Source: a virus
IMG/VR virus record: IMGVR_UViG_3300008263_000725
Location: 1-31,654 of that record
Length of the DNA stretch: 31,654 bases
Direction: 5' to 3' (one strand)
This document shows, in pieces, positions 24,550 to 31,654 of this stretch; the stretch's first letter is position 1, and the number at the start of each line of letters is the position of its first letter. Both the position numbers and the translations under genes were made by a program. The notes below the pieces were generated by a model. That model did no database searches. It saw only the letters and a program-made list of their open reading frames with translations, and was not told the DNA's origin.

Positions 24550-25260
24550 ATGACTGATAATGCGATTCAATTGTTTCAATTTGATACCCACGAAGTTCGT
24601 TTTATCGATGGCAAAGCAGTGGCTAATGATGTAGCGTCTGCTTTAGGTTATAAAAATCCTGCTGATGCCGTTTATCGATTGGTTAAGGAAAAAAATAAAA
24701 CTCTCTGTAAAGCCCAGACAGTTGATGGAAAGCTTCGTGATGTTACCGTTTTAGAAGAACCGGGTATCTACCAACTCATCTTCGGTAGTAAAACAGAAGC
24801 CGCCGAACGTTTCCAAGATTGGGTCATTGAAGTTCTCATTCAAATCCGCAAAACTGGTAGCTATTCGGTTCATTCTCAACCTCAAACTACCCAATTGCGA
24901 CTTCCCGCTCACAAACTCGCTGAAGAAATTTCGGAATCGATTGTTAAAATCCAAAACAACCTTTCTGACAACAATCCTCGATTGGCACAATTTCTAATCG
25001 ATTTAGCAATTTCAGAAGTTATGCCAGCCAGTAATAGCTTAACAGGAGTTAAACTCAAAGGCGTTGCAGAGATTGCTGAATCTTTGGGTTTGGCTGTCGA
25101 CCTTAAAAATCGTTCTTTATTAGGCAAGTTTGTCAAAAAATCTTGTGGACATCTTGCTCAACAGGAAGAACGATTGGTTAATGGACAGCAACGAAGTGTT
25201 GCTTGCTATCCTGAAGATGACCCTGAAGTTATTGATGCCATCAGAGCTTTTTTTAGCTAG
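24550..25260 (+). CDS. BRO-N/antirepressor-like DNA-binding protein
   Basis: 236 residues. The N-terminal 105 residues (IQLFQFDTHEVRFIDG, VANDVASALGYKNPADAVYRLV, VTVLEEPGIYQLIFGSKTEAAERFQDWVIEVL) are a clear BRO-N domain, a DNA-binding module found in phage antirepressors. The C-terminal half is helical and has a second winged-helix-like segment (KLKGVAEIAESLGLAVDLKNRSLLGKFVKKSCGH) seen in other phage regulatory proteins. Such proteins control phage gene expression, often by blocking a repressor. It has its own strong promoter and is surrounded by repeated regulatory cassettes, which are natural candidates for its binding sites; this is not demonstrated. Cassette B begins at its stop codon. 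Confidence 0.85.
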   Translation: MTDNAIQLFQFDTHEVRFIDGKAVANDVASALGYKNPADAVYRLVKEKNKTLCKAQTVDGKLRDVTVLEEPGIYQLIFGSKTEAAERFQDWVIEVLIQIRKTGSYSVHSQPQTTQLRLPAHKLAEEISESIVKIQNNLSDNNPRLAQFLIDLAISEVMPASNSLTGVKLKGVAEIAESLGLAVDLKNRSLLGKFVKKSCGHLAQQEERLVNGQQRSVACYPEDDPEVIDAIRAFFS

Positions 25261-25415
25261 TTAGTTTGAATTTTTAATTTTTAGCATTCTTTAAATTAGA
25301 GGGCTTTTTATGACCTACACTATAAGTTTTTCTTATGCGTATTATAAGAATTATTAATTCTAGGTCAGTTGCAACTTTCAATCACATCTGTTATTATAAA
25401 GATATAAACAAAGCA
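25253..25415 (+). repeat. Terminator-promoter cassette B
   Basis: It is homologous to cassette C over about 160 bp. A weak terminator AGCATTCT / AGAGGGCT (25283-25309) is followed by GACCTACACTATAAG, the palindrome AGAATTATTAATTCT, then TTGCAA (25369-25374), 17 bases and TATTAT (25392-25397). It ends the BRO transcript and starts the next one near 25404. Confidence 0.8.
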
Positions 25416-25427
25416 ATAATTTTTTCG

Positions 25428-25714
25428 ATGAATCAAACACTACTAGCTAAAAAGATTAATCAATTTCTAAAAAAAAACTAACCAAAGCAGAACTAAAAGA
25501 AATAAAAATAAACCCACGCTCTTTAATCTTAACAATACGCAATCTTATCGAAAAGTTTTTACTTATCATTTTAGATAGTATCTTTGTTGATGTTCCCTGT
25601 GGGTGGGATAACTTTTTTTATAGCTTCTACTGTTGGCGGAAGCTAATACTTAAAAACAATAAATCAATAGGAGAGATTTATTTTTGGGAACCTCTCAATA
25701 ACTATAAAGAATAA
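25428..25714 (+). CDS. Small unknown protein requiring a frameshift at an A9 run
   Basis: ATG 25428 reads MNQTLLAKKINQFLKKN and stops after 17 codons. The run of nine A residues at 25469-25477 lies immediately before the stop. Re-reading one A (-1 shift) or adding one A to the transcript opens 78 further codons (LTKAELKEIKINPRS...WEPLNNYKE, stop 25712-25714), for a 95-residue protein. Runs of nine A are known sites of transcriptional slippage and of sequencing error. It has a cassette promoter 31 bases upstream and is followed after 16 bases by the 25731 gene. I recognise no family. It could be a pseudogene. Confidence 0.4.
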
Positions 25715-25730
25715 ACAAAAATTCAAAACC

Positions 25731-26186
25731 ATGCTACAAATCATCTCAGGATATAAACTAGAGGGGGTTTCAGTTGCTTCTATAGGAATGTGTGACTCCT
25801 TAGATTCAATTGATATCTTACTATCTCACTTCTTGATTAGAAGCAACTACCCAGTAATATCTAATGTTTTGGATTTTTTTACCACTAGGCAACTAGAGGA
25901 AACAAAACTATGCCAACTTTTAAAACACTGGCCACTTAGCAGTACATCGATTAAAATAGCATTTTCAGTAATTGAAAAAGACTCCCTTAGTGGACTATAC
26001 CTTTTTTACCGATTATTAGAAAGGTACAGCAAAGAGGCTAAAATACACACAACTTCTCTTGAGGTTGTTGATTTCTTGCTAGAATACTGGCCAAGCAATC
26101 AGATTACTGTAGTTAAAGAATCAAGAATATTAAACAAAGACCTCGCTCAAAGAATCAGAAATCGAGGATTAGATATATTAAGATAA
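25731..26186 (+). CDS. Unknown small protein
   Basis: 151 residues starting MLQIISGYKLEGVSVASIG. It is predicted all-helical, with regularly spaced leucines and repeated patterns such as LLKHWPLSSTSIKIAFSVI and LLEYWPSNQITVVKES, which look like two or three helical repeat units. The end is basic (RIRNRGLDILR). No family is recognised; tandem-helix proteins of this kind often bind other proteins. No Shine-Dalgarno sequence is visible, so it may depend on translation of the preceding small gene. A terminator in cassette C lies about 100 bases downstream. Confidence 0.5.
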   Translation: MLQIISGYKLEGVSVASIGMCDSLDSIDILLSHFLIRSNYPVISNVLDFFTTRQLEETKLCQLLKHWPLSSTSIKIAFSVIEKDSLSGLYLFYRLLERYSKEAKIHTTSLEVVDFLLEYWPSNQITVVKESRILNKDLAQRIRNRGLDILR

Positions 26187-26262
26187 ACCTTCACCCCAAA
26201 GGCGGCACTTTTTGAACTAAACAAAACTTCAAAACCATTTGACAAATTATCTCAGGTTTTAG

Positions 26263-26425
26263 CTATTTAGTTTAAATTTAAAATTTTTAGCCTTCTTTAA
26301 ATTAGAGGGCTTTTTTTTTGACCTACACTATAAGTTTTTCTTATGTGTACTATAAGAATTAATAATCCTAGACCACTTGCCATTTTTCACCACATCTGTT
26401 ATTATAAAGATATAAACAAAGCTAT
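26263..26425 (+). repeat. Terminator-promoter cassette C
   Basis: The terminator AGCCTTCT / AGAGGGCT (26289-26319, with nine T residues) is followed by GACCTACACTATAAG and by TTGCCA (26377-26382), 17 bases and TATTAT (26400-26405). It is the best preserved copy. Confidence 0.8.
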
Positions 26426-26510
26426 AAATCTAAATTTAACGGTTGTGGTTACTTGTTTGTGTACTCTTGTTGCTCTAGTCTTCCTACATTAAATTGGAAG
26501 ACTTTTTTTT
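26412..26510 (+). ncRNA. Predicted ~100 nt small RNA unit
   Basis: The cassette C promoter is closed by a terminator with stem AGTCTTCC / GGAAGACT (26477-26484, 26496-26503) and eight T residues. No ORF with a start lies between. Confidence 0.45.
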
Positions 26511-26531
26511 GCTTAAATTTATCTTAAATTT

Positions 26532-26604
26532 CGTTATCGCATTCCAGATAACGGAAACTATACAAGGTGTGGTTCGCTATGGGATTACCCATAACGGAAA
26601 CTGT
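26532..26604 (+). repeat. Two successive hairpins sharing ATAACGGAAACT
   Basis: CGTTATC / GATAACG (26532-26553) and CGCTATGGG / CCCATAACG (26575-26595) are each followed directly by GAAACT. The region 26511-26631 has no gene. Confidence 0.6.
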
Positions 26605-26631
26605 CGCTGTCGCTTTGTCAACTTTTTAACC

Positions 26632-27392
26632 TGTACTACCCATCTAAAAATCAATAAAACTCAATCATACCAAAGGTTTTAACGTTTTAGACTTTGAAAA
26701 ACACCATTTAAAAATCAATAAAACTCAGGTACAGTATAGCTTAGACCCGTTTGTACTATGTAGTAGGGGGGATAACTTTATTTTTTTTTATCCCTCACCT
26801 CATTAATCATCGCAGTTTACCGTTAAAACAAAGTTCCACTCCCCCCTTTACCCCTAAAATATTTTTCCACTACCTCTTGACATTTTGTTTATTCCTATGC
26901 TATGCTATATACATAGCAAAAATAGAATGGGGGATAGGATACTAGAGTATTAAATTCTAGGGTATTCACAAATCAACCTTTCAAAAATTAAATATATATA
27001 TTTTAGATATTTAGCCCACATTTAACCATTTACCCATTTTTTGCCTCTCAGACCATTACAAATTCGTTTAATGGTAAAAGTATCATGACTCGCTCTGAAG
27101 TGTGAGAAAAGGCTGGATTTTGAACCCGCTCTGAAAAGAAAGGAAAGGTAGTGTTATGAACCCGCTCTGAAAGGAAGAGAAAAGCTGTGTTTAATTTTGG
27201 AACCTAAACTGCGATGATTAAGGGGGGGGGGGATAAAAAAAAATAAAGTTATCCCCCCTACTACATAGTACAAACGGGTCTAAGCCATACCCTGACTGAG
27301 TTTTATTGATTTTTAAATGGTGTTTTTCAAAGTCTAAAACGTTAAAACCCTTGATATGATTGAGTTTTATTGATTTCAGACCAAGTAGTACA
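26632..27392 (+). repeat. Foldback element copy 3, core inverted
   Basis: 761 bp with the same arms, but the core reads in the opposite direction to copies 1 and 2. The right arm contains a run of 11 G residues (27222-27232). The core has two copies of GAACCCGCTCTGAAA (27121 and 27158 regions). Its outer left end is the least conserved. Confidence 0.85.
26877..26906 (+). promoter_or_regulatory. Promoter in the core of foldback copy 3
   Basis: TTGACA (26877-26882), 18 bases, TATGCT (26901-26906). It reads toward the gene at 27480. Confidence 0.55.
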
Positions 27393-27479
27393 TTTTTAGT
27401 AGCTCAATAGGTTGATTTTCGGTCAACCATGCTAAGATAAATTCTAGATGCTAAACGTACTACAACCCCCAATTTTTCG

Positions 27480-27746
27480 ATGAATACAATCAATGCCACG
27501 CTAATCCTCAAATTTATGGTCAAAACCAAAATCGTAGGAGATACTAAGCAGTTTGCCGTGTTTGCTAATGTTGTTATTACCACGAAACCTTATGTTAGTC
27601 TAAAAGAGGCTATGGAAGAATATTCTTCTCTGATTTCTGAGATGATTGAAAAGATAAAAACAGATTTGGAAAAAGAATACGGCGAAAGGTCTATGGCTTA
27701 TCTAGACACTGTAACGACCACATTTTTCGATTCTAGCAAGTCTTAG
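27480..27746 (+). CDS. Unknown small protein downstream of foldback element 3
   Basis: 88 residues, MNTINATLILKFMVKTKIVGD..., with a beta-rich first half (VVITTKPYVS) and a helical acidic second half (LISEMIEKIKTDLEKEYGE). No family is recognised. It starts 87 bases after the third foldback element, whose internal promoter points at it with a leader of about 567 bases, as for the genes next to the other two copies. A hairpin GGTTGATTTTCGGTCAACC (27420 region) lies between. It converges on the HNH gene, overlapping it by four bases. Confidence 0.6.
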   Translation: MNTINATLILKFMVKTKIVGDTKQFAVFANVVITTKPYVSLKEAMEEYSSLISEMIEKIKTDLEKEYGERSMAYLDTVTTTFFDSSKS

Positions 27747-28024
27747 TCATCAAATCGAGTATCAATCTTATTGCCTTGTGCCAAATTGCAACTAGGACAG
27801 AGCAAAACTAAATTCTTTAAATCAATGGCTAAAGATTTAGTTTGCTCTTCTAATTTAGATATAGGTATTAAATGATGAACATGATACCCATTGTTCAAAT
27901 TATTGAAACAGTTTGGACACATGAACCGTTGTTTTTTCTTCAGGAAATCAATTCCTGTTTTACCAACATTTGATTTTTTCCAATTATTAAATAATTTCCG
28001 ATATTCGTTTTGCTTTTTAGACAT
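27743..28024 (-). CDS. HNH endonuclease
   Basis: 93 residues. It contains CPNC, then HVHHLIPISK, then NLVLLCPSCNLAQGNK: the two zinc-binding CxxC pairs and the HH...N of a complete HNH nuclease domain. A basic N-terminal tail (KKQNEYRKLFNNWKKSN) may bind DNA. Small free-standing HNH proteins in phages act as homing nucleases or help packaging cleavage. Here it is isolated on the minus strand, away from TerL and not inside a host gene, so a homing role is more likely. Three-base spacing to the convergent 27480 gene leaves no terminator. Confidence 0.85.
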   Translation of the reverse strand: MSKKQNEYRKLFNNWKKSNVGKTGIDFLKKKQRFMCPNCFNNLNNGYHVHHLIPISKLEEQTKSLAIDLKNLVLLCPSCNLAQGNKIDTRFDD

Positions 28025-28106
28025 TGGTTTAGATTTTTGAATACTAAGCTATATATGTCCTAAATGCTTTAAATGACTTAGTACAGATATACCGTAAGTA
28101 AAATGC

Positions 28107-28135
28107 TTGACAAATTTTAAAAAATCTGTTTTAAT
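28107..28135 (+). promoter_or_regulatory. Promoter of the 28167 gene
   Basis: TTGACA (28107-28112), 17 bases, TTTAAT (28130-28135). Confidence 0.7.
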
Positions 28136-28166
28136 AGAAAAAAGTTAGCAAAATCCAAAAATCGTC

Positions 28167-28952
28167 ATGTCAAAAAAAGTTTTTGTAGATTTGGGTAATT
28201 TAGTCACTCCAAGCTTGCTAGAATTGTACGAAGAATTATCCCTTGATAAGTCAGGCCTTAGCGAAGCATCACAAATTGAATCAGGAGACATCTATTGTTT
28301 TGACTTTAAGAATTTGCCAATTCTATCTTGCAAAGAGGTTGACTGGCACAGAGACTGGGAAGAGCATAGTCTTTTGTGGATATTAGAGTCACATGGTCAC
28401 ATTTTCCAATTAGAGAATAAAGTCTCTGGAAAAATTATTTCTAAAAAACTTAAATTTGGGGATTTGATTTGTTTCAATCTTGACCTTAATCATCGATTAA
28501 TAAATAGTGATAGTGTTAGTAACCCACTTTTTGTCACTTTATCTTGGGATTTAGCGGCGTTTCAGCTTCCCAACGGTTATAATATTAAAAAATGGGAAGA
28601 CATAGCTCGTATCTTATTAAAAGAGAAAGTAGAAAGCAGAGGGTTCAAAGGGGTAAACGGTTTAGTCAATCATTTTGCTAAAATCCCCTCTAAAAGTGTT
28701 GTTTTAACCCAGTGGGAACGTTTACCTAACTCTGAAACCGAAGTTTTGCGAGAATGTAATAAGCCTTTAAAAACGCCTTATATTTGGGCGAAATTGAGTC
28801 CTTATTACTCCAGATTCAGAGTTTTGCCTTACAGTGAGCAAGACTACCTCAATTGGTTTAAGCTATCTTCTCCCCGTCAACAAAATTACGCCAAATGCAA
28901 AAAACAAATTGAAGAATATTTAGGTTTAGGTAAGCATTTGGTCGTTCAGTAA
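28167..28952 (+). CDS. Unknown protein with an HxD...H pattern (possible Fe/2-oxoglutarate dioxygenase fold)
   Basis: 261 residues. In the first half, WHRDWEEHSLLWILES has His61-x-Asp63 and the later FNLDLNHRLIN supplies His109, with glycine-led beta strands between (HGHIFQLENK, LKFGDLICFNLD). This HxD...H spacing of about 46 residues fits the iron site of double-stranded beta-helix dioxygenases, but the arginine that binds 2-oxoglutarate is not certain, so a cupin or unrelated fold remains possible. The C-terminal half is helical and unassigned. It has its own promoter, and the DNA methyltransferase gene follows 30 bases later, so a joint role in DNA modification is conceivable. Confidence 0.6.
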   Translation: MSKKVFVDLGNLVTPSLLELYEELSLDKSGLSEASQIESGDIYCFDFKNLPILSCKEVDWHRDWEEHSLLWILESHGHIFQLENKVSGKIISKKLKFGDLICFNLDLNHRLINSDSVSNPLFVTLSWDLAAFQLPNGYNIKKWEDIARILLKEKVESRGFKGVNGLVNHFAKIPSKSVVLTQWERLPNSETEVLRECNKPLKTPYIWAKLSPYYSRFRVLPYSEQDYLNWFKLSSPRQQNYAKCKKQIEEYLGLGKHLVVQ

Positions 28953-28981
28953 TTTTTCTAAAATAGCTAATAAGAGGTTTT

Positions 28982-29986
28982 ATGGTTTCAAATAGTTTCA
29001 AGTTTATCGACTTATTTGCGGGAATTGGCGGTTTTCGTCTTGCTTTAAGTAGTTTGGGTGGTGAGTGTGTATTTAGTTCGGAAATAGACAAGTTTTGCCA
29101 AAAAACGTATTTTGCAAATTTTGACAAGACCTTTGATAATTTAGACATTCGGGATTTAAACCCTGAAACTATTCCCGATTTTGATATACTGACTGCTGGG
29201 TTTCCATGTCAACCTTTTTCAACGGCTGGTAAAAGGTTAGGATTTCAAGATAAACGGGGTAATCTGTTTTTTGATATTGTCAAAGTTTTAAAGGCTAAAA
29301 GACCTAAAGCCTTTATTTTGGAAAATGTTAAAGGTTTAGTCTCTATTGAACGGGGAAAAACTTTAAAAACTATTTTGTCCAGCTTAAGAGAGGAGTTGGG
29401 CTATTTTGTCCCTGAACCAGAAATCTTGAATGCCCGCAACTTTTCAGTACCTCAAAATCGCCCTCGTGTTTTTATTGTAGGTTTTGAACCTAGCGTCGAA
29501 GCTTCTTGTAAATATCACTGGTTTAACTATCCCACTCCCGTAACCAGTAACCCTCACCTTCGTTTCATTTTAGAGACGGAACCCGTTGATTTGAAATACT
29601 ACCTAAACGAAGGTTATTGGCAAAGTTTACAGGCTCACAAATCACGCCATTTGGAATTGGGTAACAACTTTGGGTACGAAATACTTGACAAAGAGGATTG
29701 CTCTAATGCTATAATGGTTGGAGGTCAGGGGAGAGAGCGCAATCTTATTATAGATAATAATCATCCTTCTAATTATCCCCCTGAAAAAAATAGTCGTTTC
29801 ATTCGCTTTTTGACCCCTCGTGAATGGGCAAGATTGCAAGGATTTCCTGATTCTTTTCAAATTGTAGTGTCTGACACACAAGCCTATAAACAATTTGGTA
29901 ATTCTGTTGCTGTTCCTGTTGTCAAAGCTGTTGCCCGTAAAGTATTGTTAAAACTATACGGAAAGCCTTTCCTTCATGTCCACTAA
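28982..29986 (+). CDS. dcm: C5-cytosine DNA methyltransferase
   Basis: 334 residues, with all key motifs of the family in order: FIDLFAGIGGFRLAL (motif I), SSEIDKFC (II), FPCQPFS with catalytic Cys76 (IV), ILENVKGL (VI), QNRPRVFIVGF (VIII), a variable target-recognition region about residues 185-255, then LTPREWARLQGFPDSF (IX) and YKQFGNSVAVPVV (X). It transfers a methyl group from S-adenosylmethionine to cytosine C5. No cognate restriction nuclease is adjacent; the nearby HNH protein is separated and on the other strand. A lone phage methyltransferase usually protects phage DNA from host restriction. GAGG lies just upstream of the ATG. Confidence 0.95.
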   Translation: MVSNSFKFIDLFAGIGGFRLALSSLGGECVFSSEIDKFCQKTYFANFDKTFDNLDIRDLNPETIPDFDILTAGFPCQPFSTAGKRLGFQDKRGNLFFDIVKVLKAKRPKAFILENVKGLVSIERGKTLKTILSSLREELGYFVPEPEILNARNFSVPQNRPRVFIVGFEPSVEASCKYHWFNYPTPVTSNPHLRFILETEPVDLKYYLNEGYWQSLQAHKSRHLELGNNFGYEILDKEDCSNAIMVGGQGRERNLIIDNNHPSNYPPEKNSRFIRFLTPREWARLQGFPDSFQIVVSDTQAYKQFGNSVAVPVVKAVARKVLLKLYGKPFLHVH

Positions 29987-30018
29987 TCTTGAGCCTGAAA
30001 CTATCCCCCTCTAAAACT

Positions 30019-30312
30019 ATGTATCAACATATTAAGCCTCTTGACCAGTCTTTAACTCCGTTTTTGACCTATTTCTTTCAAGTTGAAAAAACCCAGTGCC
30101 TCTGCTACCGTATGCCGTCTCACCCAGACGGCTGGGTAATACAAGGTTTAGGTGAGCTAAAATACCAGCCAGAATACCAAAAATCTGTGAATGTTATTGA
30201 TTCTACTTTACCTAAATTCACTTCAACCCCTGAAAATTTTGATTCTGGAATTGTTGTGTCCGTAGTCTGTCTTAATGTAATTTTATCTGCGTTCATTCGT
30301 TTCCTAAACTGA
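30019..30312 (+). CDS. Unknown small protein
   Basis: From ATG 30019 this encodes 97 residues (MYQHIKPLDQSL); an in-frame TTG at 29989 would add ten residues. The middle has WVIQGLGELKYQPEYQKSVNV and the last 20 residues are hydrophobic (VVCLNVILSAFIRFL), possibly a C-terminal membrane anchor. No family is recognised. A short frame at 29976 (MSTNLEPETIPL) overlaps the end of the methyltransferase gene and could be a coupling peptide. It lies between dcm and the helicase and may share their transcript. Confidence 0.45.
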   Translation: MYQHIKPLDQSLTPFLTYFFQVEKTQCLCYRMPSHPDGWVIQGLGELKYQPEYQKSVNVIDSTLPKFTSTPENFDSGIVVSVVCLNVILSAFIRFLN

Positions 30313-30360
30313 GTTTCAATCAAAATTCGCTTTTTTCCATTCAACAAGGAGTTTTTCATT

Positions 30361-31654
30361 ATGTCAACGTCTGTAGCTATCGAAACCACACCCCTTCAAT
30401 TAACAGAAGACCAAAAGTTAGCTCTCGAAGATTTAGAACGTTGGTGGGTTTCAAAAAAGGGGGAACATTTAATTTCTGGAGGGGCTGGTACTGGTAAAAC
30501 CACTTTAATCGCTCATTGGATACAGTCACACCCTAATCTAAAAATTGCTATTTTATGTCCTACCAATAAAGCGGCTTCTGTCCTTAAAGAAAAGTTGACA
30601 TTTAAAGCAGATGTTTATACTATTCATGCCATTTTAGGACTTGTGATTCAAGAAAAAGGTGGGCAGTACAAAATGAAAGGTGTCCGAGTTACCAGAGACT
30701 CCGAAAAATCTACTTTAGATACCGGTAACTCTAAATTTGACACTAACCATTACCAGTTAATTATCGTTGATGAAGTTTCTATTCTTTCTAAGGATATGGA
30801 GTGTCGTTTAAGGGAAAAAGCGTCCCAAATCAAAGCTAAAATTCTTTGGGTTGGTGATTCTTGTCAACTACCCCCACCTGGTCAAAAAGCTAGTAATGTT
30901 TTTAATTGCGGTAGCAGTTCTATTTTAGAACAAGTCATGCGTTATGATGCTGGTGTTCTTAAAATTGCTGAACATCTTCGGAAACTCATTAATGTCCATG
31001 ACTCCCAAAAGCCAACGTTAAAGTCTATTATTGATAAACAATTGGTTTTAGACTCTGATTTGCACAATGTTGAACTTATTTCTGCTAATGAATGGTATGA
31101 AAAGCTAAAAAATACTGTAGTTTCAGAAAATATTGAGTTCAAAATATTAGCTCATAAAAACGATAAAGTTTGTCATTATAACGAACTTATTCGTTCGATA
31201 AAAGGTATCGCTAATAAACCCTTTGCTGATGGCGAACAACTTATCAGTTTACGCCGTAATAACTACTTTAAATATGTTAACCGTACTAATAAAGTTGCCA
31301 ATTTTGTTAATGGTGAAATCGTTTCCATCCTTAGTTCTCATTTTTCAACTTCCAAACTTTGTGACCCATTTAAAGAGAAAGAAATCGACATTTTTGATGC
31401 TAAAGAATTAGTGGAATTTACTCTTAATTTTCACAAAATGTCCAACTTTACTGTTGAAGTTTGGGATACTACTGTTCAATCTTTAGACAGAGATTTACAG
31501 TGGACGGTTTCTTTTATTGACCCTCGCAATAACGATAAAATGATTCAGGTCATGAATCGTTCTATAACTTTGCAAGAAGAATTGAAGGATTTAACAGCCA
31601 TTCTTTATTGTATCGATGGTTTAATCTCTGGCATAATTCCTAAAGTTCAAGACC
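30361..31654 (+). CDS. RecD/Dda-like SF1 helicase, 3' end outside the window
   Basis: This runs 431 codons from ATG 30361, which has AAGGAG ten bases upstream, to the window end without a stop. Walker A is GGAGTGKT (40-47), motif Ia is CPTNKAASVL, motif Ib region YTIHAILG, Walker B is IIVDEVS (Asp137-Glu138), and motif III is WVGDSCQLPPPG. These are hallmarks of the SF1B 5'-3' helicases RecD and T4 Dda, with an inserted segment of about 35 residues before Walker B. It probably unwinds DNA during phage replication initiation and recombination. Motifs V and VI should lie beyond the window. It is not fused to a nuclease in the visible part. Confidence 0.9.
   Translation, partial: MSTSVAIETTPLQLTEDQKLALEDLERWWVSKKGEHLISGGAGTGKTTLIAHWIQSHPNLKIAILCPTNKAASVLKEKLTFKADVYTIHAILGLVIQEKGGQYKMKGVRVTRDSEKSTLDTGNSKFDTNHYQLIIVDEVSILSKDMECRLREKASQIKAKILWVGDSCQLPPPGQKASNVFNCGSSSILEQVMRYDAGVLKIAEHLRKLINVHDSQKPTLKSIIDKQLVLDSDLHNVELISANEWYEKLKNTVVSENIEFKILAHKNDKVCHYNELIRSIKGIANKPFADGEQLISLRRNNYFKYVNRTNKVANFVNGEIVSILSSHFSTSKLCDPFKEKEIDIFDAKELVEFTLNFHKMSNFTVEVWDTTVQSLDRDLQWTVSFIDPRNNDKMIQVMNRSITLQEELKDLTAILYCIDGLISGIIPKVQD

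Noticed and set aside
26494-26945. Two short plus-strand ORFs inside and before foldback copy 3
   Set aside because: Low-complexity translations covering a terminator, hairpins and the inverted arm.
27743-29986. HNH nuclease plus Dcm as a restriction-modification pair
   Set aside because: The genes are divergent in strand, not adjacent, and the HNH protein is a minimal domain without a target-recognition part.

Overview
The window reads as part of an AT-rich double-stranded DNA genome of a tailed cyanobacterial virus: a cyanophage, prophage or phage-plasmid. Phage hallmarks are a large terminase split by two inteins, a portal-like protein, a probable -1 frameshift tail-assembly-chaperone pair, a PhoH-like ATPase, a MazG-like pyrophosphohydrolase, a FEN-type exonuclease, a muramidase endolysin, an SF3-type helicase, an RNA ligase, a BRO-type regulator, an HNH nuclease, a C5-cytosine methyltransferase and a RecD/Dda-like helicase. 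A cyanobacterial host is suggested by an initiator tRNA close to the cyanobacterial type and by two pieces that look taken from cyanobacterial chromosomes: a fragment of a P-loop NTPase and a frameshifted vanadium-haloperoxidase gene. The host assignment is inference.

Layout. 1-160: start of a minus-strand gene leaving the window. 235-1027: first copy of a large inverted-repeat (foldback) element. 1135-3216: tail chaperone pair, a possible small terminase and PhoH. 3280-3912: MazG-like gene on the minus strand, then an apparent IS200/IS605 right-end remnant. 4195-11884: packaging and head module (TerL, portal, large unknown head-region protein, small unknown). 11885-12165: a short promoter-terminator unit and a terminator-promoter cassette. 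12166-13799: NTPase fragment abutting an exonuclease that has lost its start. 13800-14367: dense regulatory region with two strong promoters, three matching operator-like sites and a foldable RNA. 14368-20614: probable early/replication and lysis genes. 20727-20800: tRNA. 21019-22580: broken haloperoxidase. 22654-23266: two small minus-strand phage proteins. 23312-24074: second foldback element. 24550-26186: BRO regulator and two small genes among repeated cassettes. 26632-27392: third foldback element in the opposite orientation. 27480-31654: small unknown, HNH, unknown with an HxD...H pattern, Dcm, small unknown, helicase running off the window.

The most unusual feature is the non-coding architecture. 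Three ~760-790 bp elements each have ~190 bp inverted arms and an internal sigma70-like promoter. In every copy that promoter points at a gene starting about 530-575 bases downstream. The arms of one copy match each other better than they match the arms of other copies, so they seem to be maintained as a pairing structure. A second repeated family is a ready-made terminator plus promoter cassette, placed between small genes and sometimes closed by another terminator to give what look like 60-100 nt RNAs.
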